This document shows, piece by piece, positions 44,595-53,967 of a DNA stretch of 64,000 nucleotides. Made by a program: the position numbers and the translations under genes. Where the stretch lies: NCBI GenBank assembly GCA_022779285.1, contig JALFST010000002.1:1-64000 (forward strand), written 5' to 3'. The DNA is from Peptoniphilaceae bacterium (GTDB lineage: Bacteria; Bacillota; Clostridia; Tissierellales; Peptoniphilaceae). The number at the start of each line of letters is the position of its first letter. Within the stretch, counting starts at the first letter, position 1. The notes beneath the pieces were generated by a model. It saw nothing but the letters and a program-made list of their open reading frames with translations, searched no databases and had not been told where the DNA came from.

Positions 44595-45533
44595 ATGGCA
44601 AAAAAACGGATCGTGGTTGCCCTGGGCGGAAACGCCCTGGGCAATACCCCCGAGGAGCAGCTGGAGCTTGTAAAAAAGACAGCAAAAACGATTGTGGATC
44701 TGGCAGAAAACTATGATGTGATTATCGGTCACGGAAACGGACCTCAGGTCGGTATGATCAATAATGCGATGGATTTCTCATCTGCCAATGGCGGCAATAC
44801 GCCGTACATGCCCTTCCCCGAGTGCGGAGCGATGAGCCAGGGATATATCGGATATCATCTGATTCAGTCGGTGCAGGCGGAGCTTGCTCGCCGCAACATG
44901 GCGGATCGCCAAGTCGCCTGTATCGTGACGCAGGTAGTTGTTGATGAAAAGGATCCCGCTTTTGATAAGCCGACAAAGCCCATCGGAAGCTTTCTGACGA
45001 AGGAAGCTGCCGATGAGATGGCTGCAAAAAAAGGATTCACTTTTGTAGAGGATGCCGGACGCGGCTACCGTCGTGTAGTGGCAAGCCCCATTCCTCAGAA
45101 AATCGTTGAACTCAATGTGGTCAAGCAGCTTGTTGAGCTGGGTGATATCGTTGTCACCGTCGGCGGCGGCGGAATTCCTGTTGTAGAAGAGGAAAACGGC
45201 TATCGCGGCGTGGCGGCGGTCATTGATAAGGATCGTTCCTCCTCACGCCTTGCATTGGACATTGAGGCGGACATGCTGGTGATTTTAACTGCGGTGGATC
45301 AAGTAGCAATCAACTTCAATAAACCGGATCAAAAAGCTCTCCCGGAGCTTTCCGTAAAAGAAGCTGAATGTTATATTAAAGAGGGTCAGTTTGCTCCCGG
45401 ATCCATGCTGCCCAAGGTTGAGGCATGCTTGGATTATGTAATGAACCGTGAAAACGGCACGGCGCTCATTACGTCATTGGAAAAAGCAAAAGAGGCCCTG
45501 GAAGGGAAAACGGGAACCCGAATTCATCGATAA
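44595..45533 (+). CDS. arcC: Carbamate kinase
   Basis: This 312-residue amino-acid-kinase-fold enzyme makes ATP from carbamoyl phosphate. Typical blocks are VVALGGNALG, IGHGNGPQVGMI, VVTVGGGGIPVV and DKDRSSSRLALDIEADMLVILTAVD. Length is normal. It provides the energy-yielding step of the pathway. Confidence 0.97.
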   Translation: MAKKRIVVALGGNALGNTPEEQLELVKKTAKTIVDLAENYDVIIGHGNGPQVGMINNAMDFSSANGGNTPYMPFPECGAMSQGYIGYHLIQSVQAELARRNMADRQVACIVTQVVVDEKDPAFDKPTKPIGSFLTKEAADEMAAKKGFTFVEDAGRGYRRVVASPIPQKIVELNVVKQLVELGDIVVTVGGGGIPVVEEENGYRGVAAVIDKDRSSSRLALDIEADMLVILTAVDQVAINFNKPDQKALPELSVKEAECYIKEGQFAPGSMLPKVEACLDYVMNRENGTALITSLEKAKEALEGKTGTRIHR

Positions 45534-45592
45534 CGGGTACCGGGGGAGCCCTCTGCTTGAGCGGCGGGCTTAGGATGTGAAAGGAATTATTT

Positions 45593-47104
45593 ATGGATAC
45601 TGCTAAGAAAAAAAGACAGTCCCTATCCGCTTTTACAATCCTGGTCATTATTCTGGCTGTTGTATGTCTGGTTTCATTCTTTGTCAACGGCGCACAGATC
45701 AGCGACAATATTATTAAGACGCTCGATCCGGAAAAGTACCAGAAATTGTTGGATATCGTAGATAGCGGAAAACATGTGCAGGTTGTCGGCGCCGGTGTTT
45801 CCGACTTTATGATGGCGATCCCCAACGGCTTCACAGATGCTGCAGATCTTCTGATGTTCATCATTGCCTTGGGCGGATTCCTGGGAATTGTCATGAAAAC
45901 AGGAGCCTTGGAGGCAGGAGTCAATCACCTTGTGCACAAGATGCACGGCAGAGAAGAAGTTCTCATTGTGATTTTGATGATTCTCTTCTCCCTGGGCGGA
46001 ACTACTTATGGTATGGCAGAGGAAACGATCGGCTTCTATGCTCTGATTACATCAGCGATGGTGATGGCCGGCTTCGATACGGTTGTTGCGCTTTCGACGG
46101 TTTTGGTCGGATCGGCATCCGGCGTTTTGGGATCCACCATCAACCCCTTTGCGACCGGTGCGGCTATGGGTGCTCTCAGCTCTGTCGGAATTGAGCCGGA
46201 CAAGACATTGGTTTATATCATCGGCGCCATTCTCTGGATCACGAGTACCGGCATCGGAATCCTTTTCACACTTCGCTACGCAAAGAAGGTAAAGAGAGAT
46301 AAGGGATCGACCATTCTCTCCCTGCAGGAGCAGGAGGATATGAATACGCACTTCAGCACGGAATCCGCCACAAAGCTCCCGTTTACCGGACGTCATAAGG
46401 GCGTTCTGATCGTATTTGCACTCTGTTTTGTCGTGATGATCGCTTCGCTGATCTCCTATCAGGATCTGATTTTCCATGGCGATGAGGATGCGTTCCTGGC
46501 GGCATTCGGCTGGTCCAAATACTTAACCGGTAAGCCGCTTGGCTGGTGGTACTTCCTTGAGCTGGCAAGCTGGTTTATTCTCGGCTCCGTAGTGATTGCC
46601 ATCATCGGAGGCTTCAATGAGCACAGCTATATTGAAACGTTCATCGACGGTGCAAAGGATCTTCTCTCTGTAGGACTGATCATTGCCGTTTCTCGTGGAA
46701 TTACGGTGGTTATGGCAAATACTCACCTTGATTTCTGGATTCTTGATAAGTGCACGCAGCTTCTGCAGGGCGTACCCGGACTGATCTTTGTACCGATGTC
46801 TTACATCGTTTACATCCTGTTGAGCTTCCTGGTTCCTTCAACCTCAGGCCTTGCCGGGCTCTCCATGCCCATTATGGGCGGCTTGGCTCAGCAGCTCAGC
46901 TTTAACCCCTCGATCATGGTCAACATCTTCTCGGCAGGCTCCGGTGTCGTCAACATGGTTACCCCGACCTCGGGCGTTGTCATGGGCGGAGTCGCGGCGT
47001 CTCACGTACAGTATTCCACATATTTCAAGTGGGTATTTAAGCTCCTGATCATGATCGCAATCGCAAACGTCATCGTTTTGACCGTTTCGGAAATGATCTG
47101 GTAG
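45593..47104 (+). CDS. YfcC-family arginine/ornithine transporter of the arc operon
   Basis: This 503-residue polytopic protein belongs to the YfcC/C4-dicarboxylate anaerobic carrier group rather than the APC-type ArcD. Family features are GTTYGMAEETIGFYALI, a STINPFATGAA re-entrant-like segment and the second-half LSFLVPSTSGLAGLSMPIMGG. Its place as fourth gene of the arc operon indicates arginine uptake, perhaps in exchange for ornithine. Streptococcal arc operons can also hold a YfcC-like gene. Exchange is inferred. Confidence 0.88.
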   Translation: MDTAKKKRQSLSAFTILVIILAVVCLVSFFVNGAQISDNIIKTLDPEKYQKLLDIVDSGKHVQVVGAGVSDFMMAIPNGFTDAADLLMFIIALGGFLGIVMKTGALEAGVNHLVHKMHGREEVLIVILMILFSLGGTTYGMAEETIGFYALITSAMVMAGFDTVVALSTVLVGSASGVLGSTINPFATGAAMGALSSVGIEPDKTLVYIIGAILWITSTGIGILFTLRYAKKVKRDKGSTILSLQEQEDMNTHFSTESATKLPFTGRHKGVLIVFALCFVVMIASLISYQDLIFHGDEDAFLAAFGWSKYLTGKPLGWWYFLELASWFILGSVVIAIIGGFNEHSYIETFIDGAKDLLSVGLIIAVSRGITVVMANTHLDFWILDKCTQLLQGVPGLIFVPMSYIVYILLSFLVPSTSGLAGLSMPIMGGLAQQLSFNPSIMVNIFSAGSGVVNMVTPTSGVVMGGVAASHVQYSTYFKWVFKLLIMIAIANVIVLTVSEMIW

Positions 47105-47170
47105 CTTGTACTTGGTAAGTCCCGATCGGAAAGAATATTTTCTAAAATATTTCTTTAAGACTGAGAATAG

Positions 47171-47213
47171 CGGCATAGCTGTTACGTTTTTGTGACAGCT
47201 ATGCCGTTTTTTT
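47171..47213 (+). terminator. arc operon terminator
   Basis: CGGCATAGCTGT (47171-47182) pairs perfectly with ACAGCTATGCCG (47195-47206), followed by seven T. The 240 bp after it hold no supported gene. Confidence 0.93.
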
Positions 47214-47456
47214 GTGGGCCTGAGAGCTTATTTTTCCTGACCCCATTTCCAATAACTGATTGGATTTGAATCGATGCGCCGGCTCGTGTCTTCATCGCCA
47301 AGTCAAAAGGGTGTTTGTGCAGAGCTCTCGGCAAAGGGACGGATGTCAGATACACCTGGAACTGAATAGATAACACATGTATTGACAGTACAAGAACATT
47401 GGAGGTGAATTTTTTCAGGGTAAAATAAAGCAATTGCATTTATCGATGAAGCTACA

Positions 47457-48010
47457 ATGAAAAGTAAGATTTACTATATACGAAAGCAAAAGTTCATGCT
47501 TGATTTCGAGCTTGCTGAAATTTATGGATGCTTTACAAAAAGATTTCATGAACAAGTTAAGAGAAATGATGAAAAATCTGATGAGTACTTTATGTTTCAA
47601 TTAACGGATGAAGAAGCGTTTGAACTTTCAAGGTCGCAAAATGCGATCTTGAATAAAGAAACAGATAGAGGAAGCGATATAAAGTACAATGTCTATGCTT
47701 TTACAGAACAGGGAATCTATGCTTATGACTGTTCAGGGGCGAGCTTGCAGTAAAACAGAGCAAGGCCTTAATGCGAATGTTTCAGCAGATGAAAGACTTT
47801 ATTATTGAAAACCAGGATTTTATCGGCTCAAAGGAATTCGTATAAATAGCGATTCAAACCAACCAAAACACAAATGATATTGCAGAAATAAAAGCTTATA
47901 TGGCGACGAAAGAAGATTTGAAAAAAGTGATGGATCATTTTATAGACCCAGCAACATATAAGCATTTTCTTTTGATGATTTTTTCTTCCGTAACTTTTTC
48001 CACACTTTAA
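47457..48010 (+). pseudogene. ORF6N-domain protein, frameshifted
   Basis: The first 99 codons give an ORF6N DNA-binding domain: YYIRKQKFMLDFELAEIYG, DEYFMFQLTDEEAFELSRS and YAFTEQGIY. After a frameshift near 47735 the same family continues as GELAVKQSKALMRMFQQMKDFIIENQ. An in-frame stop near 47843 and a further readable stretch, AEIKAYMATKEDLKK, follow. ORF6N/KilA-N proteins are typical of phages and mobile elements. The gene is broken. Confidence 0.85.
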
Positions 48011-48383
48011 AAGATATAGAATATTTATTTTTATTATTTTTGCAAGCATTTATAGTATGTATTAGCTTTTTATATAACATTGGGAAAGCTTTCCGTTTAT
48101 TCTTTCATTACAAGTCTTGCATTAGATATATCTGTCTTTTCCATAGTGTTTTTGTAAGTAAAGTCTATATTTTGAATTTTTATAGCGATTATATTTGTGT
48201 TTTCTTTGTTACTCATAACTTTCATTTAATAGTTTTATTCGCATGGCAGACAGACATAATTGAATAGATTTGACTTAAAATGACTAATTTAAGATTATTT
48301 TTGAAATAAGATGGATGATATTGATTTATTATGGTAAAATCCAATCATAAATAATGAACAATAATGAGAAGGGAGAAAACAGG
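48011..48383. other. AT-rich gap before the sulfatase cluster
   Basis: No gene is supported. The stretch is clearly AT-richer than the surroundings. Just before the next gene it contains a TAAAAT near 48333 that may be a -10 element, but no matching -35 element at a good distance was found. Confidence 0.45.
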
Positions 48384-49475
48384 ATGTCGTTATCACTGAT
48401 GATCAAGCCGGCTTCCGGAGCTTGTAACCTGCGCTGCGCTTACTGTTTCTACCGTGATGAGATGAAAAACCGGAAGACGGCCTCCTATGGATTTATGAAT
48501 CGAGAGACGATGGAAGCATTGATCCGGAAGGCGATGAAGCAGGCGAAAGGCAGTTGTACATTTGGATTTCAGGGAGGAGAGCCGACGCTTTGTGGGCTGG
48601 ATTTTTTTCAAGATTTTGTGGAGTGTGTGAAAAAACAGAAGAGAGACGACTTGAAAATCTTTTATTTTCTTCAGACGAACGGATATACGTTGGATGATCA
48701 GTGGTCATGTTTTTTCAAGGAAAACGATTTTTTATTAGGCGTATCTTTGGACGGAACGATACATACTCATAATCGTTGGAGACAGAATATCCGAGGAGAG
48801 GGAACTTTCCATCGGGTGATGGAAGGAATTGACAGCTTGAACCGATATCAGGTCCCATTTAATATATTGACCGTGGTAACTAGAGATGTGGCCGAAAAAG
48901 CGAGTAAGGTATACCGTTTTTTGCGAAAACAAGGATTTGCTCACTTACAATTTATACCTTGTTTAGATTCGTTGAATGGAAAAGAAAAAAGCGCATATTC
49001 TCTGCATGGAGAAGAATACGGGGACTTTCTGTGCACTATTTTTCATCTATGGTACAGCGAGCTCCGTAGAGGGGAGAGAGTATGGATCCGTCAGTTTGAC
49101 AACTACTTGGATATACTCAGCGGATATGAACCAGAAGCCTGTGATATGCGGGGATGCTGCGGGAAAAATTATGTGATAGAGGCGGATGGAAGCGTATATC
49201 CTTGCGATTTTTATGCGATAGATCAATGGAAAATCGGAAACATAAAAAAAGACGAATTGAAGGAGATTGACCGAGAGCGGGAGAGAAGTGGCTTTTTAAA
49301 CGAGATTCCTTTGCCGGAGGATTGCAGAAAATGTCCTTGGATATTTCTGTGCCGCGGAGGTTGTCGCAGATATTGCGAAGGGATGGATGGGAAAAATTGT
49401 TTTTGCGTTGCCTATCGAAAGTTTTTTGAGACTTGCGGAGAAAAGCTAGTCCATCTGGCTCGTGCACGGTTGTAG
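48384..49475 (+). CDS. Anaerobic sulfatase-maturating enzyme (radical SAM, SPASM)
   Basis: This 363-residue radical SAM enzyme converts the active-site Cys or Ser of sulfatases to formylglycine. The SAM cluster motif CX3CX2C is at Cys14, Cys18 and Cys21. GFQGGEPTLCGL and FLQTNGYTLDD are typical. The C-terminal SPASM part holds two more clusters (CDMRGCC..CD and CRKCPWIFLCRGGCRRYC). The ATG at 48384 follows AAGGGAG. The partner is the Cys-type sulfatase encoded 2.8 kb downstream. Confidence 0.93.
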   Translation: MSLSLMIKPASGACNLRCAYCFYRDEMKNRKTASYGFMNRETMEALIRKAMKQAKGSCTFGFQGGEPTLCGLDFFQDFVECVKKQKRDDLKIFYFLQTNGYTLDDQWSCFFKENDFLLGVSLDGTIHTHNRWRQNIRGEGTFHRVMEGIDSLNRYQVPFNILTVVTRDVAEKASKVYRFLRKQGFAHLQFIPCLDSLNGKEKSAYSLHGEEYGDFLCTIFHLWYSELRRGERVWIRQFDNYLDILSGYEPEACDMRGCCGKNYVIEADGSVYPCDFYAIDQWKIGNIKKDELKEIDRERERSGFLNEIPLPEDCRKCPWIFLCRGGCRRYCEGMDGKNCFCVAYRKFFETCGEKLVHLARARL

Positions 49476-49487
49476 AGGAGAGAATAT

Positions 49488-50258
49488 ATGAATTATGAAC
49501 TGCGAAAAGAAAAAATCAAAGAACTTTTGGATGAAAATGAGATTGTGAGCAAAAGACAGCTGGAGGAGACACTGGAAGTTTCATCCTCCACCATCCAACG
49601 AGATTTGCTTGCTATGGAAAAAGAGGGACTCCTTACCCGTCTCTGGGGAGGAGCGCAGAAGGTTCGAAATATTGATCTGTATAAAAGAAAAGATGAGGAA
49701 ATCGATTTTTCGGAACCTATGAAAGTGATCGGTGAGCTGGCTGCCAGTAAGGTGCAGGATGGGGATCTGATCTTTCTGGGATCCGGAAAAACGACACTTG
49801 CCATGGCGGAGAATATCACCGCCGAGGACATTACGGTAATTACTAACGGTATTCCTCAGCTGGAAGTTCTCTCCGGAAGAGGCATCAATGTTTTTCTTCT
49901 TTGTGGTTTTTTTAAGGACTATTCCCGATCTGTTGTAGGAAGACAAACTACGAAAATGTTAGCGTCCTACCGGTTTGACAAAGCATTTTTGGGGATTAAG
50001 GGGTTTGATGCAGATTTTGCGCTACTTTCTGCGGATGAATATGAGTACGATATCAAAAACATCTGTATCCGAAATGCTCGGGAGACATATATCTTGGCGG
50101 ATCACACAAAGTTTAACAGAACGGCCATGTATGTCACCCCGAATGAGCGGATTAGCAATTTGAACATAATTACAAATCGGCAGGTGGAGGGAGTTGAGGA
50201 ATTTATGCGAGAGAAGGAGGCATATATCTGGAAAAGAAAAGGAATACAATCAAAATAA
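49488..50258 (+). CDS. DeoR-family transcriptional regulator
   Basis: This 256-residue regulator has an N-terminal HTH (VSKRQLEETLEVSSSTIQRDL, then LLTRLWGGAQ) and a DeoRC sugar-phosphate-binding domain (DLIFLGSGKTTLAMAENI, DKAFLGIKGFDADF). DeoR proteins usually repress sugar operons until a phosphorylated sugar appears. It lies between the maturase and the PTS genes, so it probably controls this cluster and responds to the imported sugar phosphate. Confidence 0.92.
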   Translation: MNYELRKEKIKELLDENEIVSKRQLEETLEVSSSTIQRDLLAMEKEGLLTRLWGGAQKVRNIDLYKRKDEEIDFSEPMKVIGELAASKVQDGDLIFLGSGKTTLAMAENITAEDITVITNGIPQLEVLSGRGINVFLLCGFFKDYSRSVVGRQTTKMLASYRFDKAFLGIKGFDADFALLSADEYEYDIKNICIRNARETYILADHTKFNRTAMYVTPNERISNLNIITNRQVEGVEEFMREKEAYIWKRKGIQSK

Positions 50259-50421
50259 CATAATACATACGACAATATTAGGATCTAAAAATACGTCAAG
50301 AATATTGATTAAAATTGACCGAAAACATACATGACATACAAAACACCCGAAGAAGATTTTTTTCTTTTTTAGGTATTACATCGGGTTGAAGCATCTGTCA
50401 TGAAAAAGGGGGGAGATGTAA

Positions 50422-51723
50422 ATGAACGGAGTGATTAATTTTCTACTTAATGATTTTCTCACAAAGCCGGTGATCCTGATCGGCCTTTTGATCTGTATCG
50501 GTTATTTGCTGAAGCGGGAGAGTGCAGTGAAGACAATTACCGGAACCATCAGTGCTATGGTGGGTATCCAGATGGTGATCTTCGGAGGAAATCAGTTCAC
50601 CAACACATTTAAACCGATCGTGACGGCGGTGAGTGAAGCAACCGGAATTCAAGGGTACATAATGGATTCTTACGCGATGAAAGCAGCAAGCCAGGAAGCA
50701 CTAGGGGATCGTTTCGGACTCATGGGGTATGCGTTTCTGATCGCTTTTGCGGTAAATATTCTTTTGGTGTATTTTGGAAAATACACCAAGGCAAAGGGGG
50801 TGTTTCTAACCGGAAATGCAGGAACGGCTCATGCGCAGTCCGTATTATGGCTTGTATTGGCGAACCTGATGGTGAGCAATGCGGCGGCTGTTGTAATCAC
50901 GGGTGTTCTGGTGGGAGTGTATTGGGCTTATTCCACTACACTAGCGGCAAAAGTTTGTGACGATGTGACGGGAGGAGCCGGATTTACTATAGGTCATAAC
51001 CAGCAGATCGGCATTTGGTTCTTTGGCAAGATCGCTCATTTCTTTGGTAATAAAGAGAAGGATGCAGAAAATCTGAAACTACCGGGATGGCTCTCTATTT
51101 TTAATAACAATGTAGTGGCGACCTGTGTGATTATGTGGATTTTTGTGGGCGGATTCATGGCACCCTTGGGCATTTCCGGAATTCAGGAGTTGGCAGGAAA
51201 GGATAACTGGATCGTATATATTATCAGCGTGGGAATCGCATTTTCCATGGACATGGTAATTTTGCTTACTGGTGTGCGTATGATGTGCGCAGAATTGACG
51301 GAATCATTCAAAGGAATCCAGGAGAAGTTAGTGCCGAATGCGATTCCGGCGATTGATGTGGCAGCGCTTCTCCCCTTTTCCCCCAATGCGGCAACACTGG
51401 GATTTATCTTCTGCACGATCGGTACTGTGATCAGCATTGGAATTTTGGTTCTCATCAAGAGCCCAATCATGGTGCTCCCGGGATTTGTTCCCCTATTCTT
51501 TTCCGGCGGTCCTATCGGTGTGGTGGCGAACAGGAAGGGTGGAATCAAGGCTGTGATTATCTGTTGCACCCTGCTGGGCATGATTCAGTCTTTCGGAACA
51601 ATTTGGGCAATTTCCCTGATGCAGTATCCGCAGGGAGTAGGCTGGTCCGGAATGTTTGATTTCAGTACGGTATGGCCGGCAATTACTCAAATTATGAAAT
51701 GGCTCGGTAGTATCTTTGCATAG
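50422..51723 (+). CDS. PTS EIIC, ascorbate (UlaA/SgaT) family
   Basis: This 433-residue polytopic EIIC has about ten helices. MVGIQMVIFGGNQFTNTFKPI, the GFTIGHNQQIGIWF segment and FSPNAATLGFIFCTIG match the UlaA/SgaT family of PTS permeases. Characterised members import ascorbate, but relatives in glycan clusters are uncharacterised. The sulfatase context here suggests a sulfated sugar or sulfated disaccharide. GGGGGGAG precedes the ATG. No EIIA gene is nearby. Confidence 0.9.
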   Translation: MNGVINFLLNDFLTKPVILIGLLICIGYLLKRESAVKTITGTISAMVGIQMVIFGGNQFTNTFKPIVTAVSEATGIQGYIMDSYAMKAASQEALGDRFGLMGYAFLIAFAVNILLVYFGKYTKAKGVFLTGNAGTAHAQSVLWLVLANLMVSNAAAVVITGVLVGVYWAYSTTLAAKVCDDVTGGAGFTIGHNQQIGIWFFGKIAHFFGNKEKDAENLKLPGWLSIFNNNVVATCVIMWIFVGGFMAPLGISGIQELAGKDNWIVYIISVGIAFSMDMVILLTGVRMMCAELTESFKGIQEKLVPNAIPAIDVAALLPFSPNAATLGFIFCTIGTVISIGILVLIKSPIMVLPGFVPLFFSGGPIGVVANRKGGIKAVIICCTLLGMIQSFGTIWAISLMQYPQGVGWSGMFDFSTVWPAITQIMKWLGSIFA

Positions 51724-51994
51724 ATATTCAAAAAGGCCATCGATAAGGATGCAGTCACAGGAGCAATTTTCGATGATATACATCAGTTTTGCCTCAGGCA
51801 AAAACAGCTTGTAAAAGCATTATATCCGTAAGTCATTTATCAGGCTCATCCAATCTATAGGCGAACGAAACAGATGGAGTTGTCACCTGTATTTTCCGCT
51901 TGCGGGAAAATGATATCAATAGAAATAAGACAACTCAATGAAAGCAAAAGTATGAGGTATTTCTCAAATGACTAATGCAATAAAGGAGAGAAAG
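51724..51994. other. Structured intergenic stretch between EIIC and EIIB
   Basis: A short frame after the EIIC stop carries no recognised domain. A hairpin TTTTGCC/GGCAAAA occurs near 51785-51803. A larger imperfect hairpin lies at 51877-51936: GAGTTGTC pairs with GACAACTC, and inside it ATTTTCCGC pairs with GCGGGAAAAT across one bulge. This may adjust EIIB expression or be a decayed mobile repeat. Confidence 0.5.
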
Positions 51995-52315
51995 ATGAAA
52001 GATAAGATTCATGTATTGTTTGTATGCGGGTATGGAGTGGGAAGCAGTGCAATGGCGGAAATGCTAGTGAAAAAAGGTTTGGTTGCCGAGAAAATCAACG
52101 CAGAGGTGAAACATACTGCTGTTGGGGAAATGAATTCTTTGCGGGATTGGGCCGATATGGTCGTAATTTCAAAGAAGCTAGCAGAAGGACTCAAATTTGA
52201 CGAGAACACTCATTTGGTAGAGGTGGTCAATATTATGGACGGACCGGGAATTGCAAAAAAAATCGGAAAAATTGTAGATGTTTTCTATCCGGAAGCCAGA
52301 AAGCAGGTGTTATGA
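51995..52315 (+). CDS. PTS EIIB, ascorbate/galactitol family
   Basis: This 106-residue EIIB has the phosphocysteine loop VCGYGVGSSAMAEML (cysteine at about 11), typical of SgaB/UlaB and related lactose-type EIIBs. It transfers phosphate to the incoming sugar on EIIC. AAAGGAGAG precedes the ATG at 51995. It overlaps the sulfatase gene by 4 bp, tying sugar uptake directly to desulfation. Confidence 0.9.
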   Translation: MKDKIHVLFVCGYGVGSSAMAEMLVKKGLVAEKINAEVKHTAVGEMNSLRDWADMVVISKKLAEGLKFDENTHLVEVVNIMDGPGIAKKIGKIVDVFYPEARKQVL

Positions 52316-53796
52316 GAGCAATTATTGTATTTTATGATACTTTGAACAAGCGGTACCTGCCACCGTACCATTCGGACTGTGGAACGATCGCGCCAAATTT
52401 TTCCAGACTGGCGGATCATACAGCGATTTTTGACAACAGTTATGTGGGCAGCATGCCGTGTATGCCGGCGAGAAGAGAGCTTCATACGGGAAGATATAAC
52501 TTCTTACATCGGGAGTGGGGACCACTGGAGCCATTTGATGATTCCATGCCGGAGATTCTGAGAAAAAACGGAGTATATACGCATCTGATCAGTGATCACC
52601 TTCATTACTGGGAGGATGGAGGTGCCACGTATCATAACCGCTATTCTTCCTGGGAGATTGTTCGGGGGCAGGAAGGAGACCACTGGAAAGGTCAGGTGGA
52701 ACGGCCTGAGATCCCTCCCGTGGCAAGAGTGCCGCAGAAACAGACGGGTACAGGGGAATCAGGTTTGTGGCGATACGATTGGGTAAATCGGCAGTACATC
52801 AAAGAAGAAACGGATTTTCCTCAGACACAATGTTTTGACCGGGGGTGCGAGTTTATCGAGAAGAATAGGGATGCGGACAATTGGTTGCTGCAGGTGGAAA
52901 CATTTGATCCCCATGAACCCTTTTATGTGCCGCAGAGATATCTTGATCTGTATCCGGAAGAGGAGTATAAAGGGCTTCATTTTGACTGGCCAAGAGGACC
53001 GGTAGAAGATGATGAGGCAGAGATCCGTCATTGTCGCCGTCAGTACCAGGCACTAGTTAGCATGTGCGATCATAATTTGGGACGAGTACTGGATTTGATG
53101 GACCGGTATGATATGTGGAAAGATACTATGCTGATTGTGGGAACAGATCACGGATTCTTGTTAGCAGAGCATGGATACTGGGGGAAAAATCAGATGCCCT
53201 ATTATAATGAAATCGCCAACACTCCTCTCTTCATATGGGATCCCAGATCGGGCATAAAGGGAAAGAGAAGACAATCTCTCGTTCAGATGATTGATTGGGC
53301 GCCCACACTTTTGCATTATTTTGGAAAGAAGATTCCAGAAGATATGTATGGTAAGGACTTGGAAGAAACTATAGCTAAGGACACAAAAGTCCGGGATTGT
53401 GCGCTGTTTGGTGTATTCAGCGGACATGTAAATATTACAGATGGGAAACACATCTACATGCGGGCGCCGCTTCCAGAAAAGGCAAACGAAATCTACAATT
53501 ATACGTTGATGCCGCTTCATATGAATCAACGTTTTACACCGGAGGAACTGAAAACGGCGGAGCTTGTTTCCCCCTTTTCATTTACGAAAGGGTGCAGAGT
53601 GCTAAAGATAAAAGGCAAGGATAAATACAAGGTGGGACGTTTTGGAAATCTGCTTTTTGATTTGGAAAAGGATCCGAGTGAGAGTTTCCCCCTGCAGGAT
53701 GAAACACTTGAGAAGGATATGATAGAGAAACTGATGAAAGAAATGAAGAAAAATGAGTGTCCGGAAGAACAATTTGAGCGGTTAGGGTTAAAGTGA
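52312..53796 (+). CDS. Cytoplasmic sulfatase, formylglycine (Cys) type
   Basis: This 494-residue alkaline-phosphatase-superfamily sulfatase has the CxPxR motif at Cys50-Met-Pro-Ala-Arg54 in SMPCMPARRELHTGRY, the site matured to formylglycine. Other metal and active-site features are FYDT at the N-terminus and GTDHGFLLAEHGYWGKN. There is no signal peptide: the protein begins directly with the first strand MRAIIVFYDT. It should therefore act in the cytoplasm on a sugar imported by the PTS genes it overlaps. Substrate not determined. Confidence 0.92.
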   Translation: MRAIIVFYDTLNKRYLPPYHSDCGTIAPNFSRLADHTAIFDNSYVGSMPCMPARRELHTGRYNFLHREWGPLEPFDDSMPEILRKNGVYTHLISDHLHYWEDGGATYHNRYSSWEIVRGQEGDHWKGQVERPEIPPVARVPQKQTGTGESGLWRYDWVNRQYIKEETDFPQTQCFDRGCEFIEKNRDADNWLLQVETFDPHEPFYVPQRYLDLYPEEEYKGLHFDWPRGPVEDDEAEIRHCRRQYQALVSMCDHNLGRVLDLMDRYDMWKDTMLIVGTDHGFLLAEHGYWGKNQMPYYNEIANTPLFIWDPRSGIKGKRRQSLVQMIDWAPTLLHYFGKKIPEDMYGKDLEETIAKDTKVRDCALFGVFSGHVNITDGKHIYMRAPLPEKANEIYNYTLMPLHMNQRFTPEELKTAELVSPFSFTKGCRVLKIKGKDKYKVGRFGNLLFDLEKDPSESFPLQDETLEKDMIEKLMKEMKKNECPEEQFERLGLK

Positions 53797-53813
53797 TGGA
53801 AAAAACATGGGCT

Positions 53814-53940
53814 TTATATTAAAGTCGAAAATATATTGCCACAGTTGCAGGGAAATTTACGAGCAATGAAAAACATGGCGCGGCTATGTATGGATGGAAA
53901 ATCCAGAGAATGTAGCTGAGAAGTTTAACAGTTTTGTATA
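53814..53940 (+). pseudogene. Possible alpha/beta-hydrolase C-terminal remnant
   Basis: Frames around 53835-53940 give LPQLQGNFTSNEKHGA and, shifted, WMENPENVAEKFNSFV, resembling the end of an alpha/beta-hydrolase (G-H-x-x-x-x-ENPE-x-FN). There is no start, and frames change. It sits in the 170-bp gap between the sulfatase and the CHR pair. The call is weak. Confidence 0.35.
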
Positions 53941-53967
53941 GTAGGCTGGCCGAAAGGAGGCAGACAA

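Noticed and set aside
47182..47439. Minus-strand open frame after the arc operon
   Set aside because: No ribosome binding site and no recognisable domain; it overlaps the arc terminator.
50259..50421. Promoter before the PTS EIIC gene
   Set aside because: TTGACC at 50315-50320 has no -10 element at acceptable spacing.
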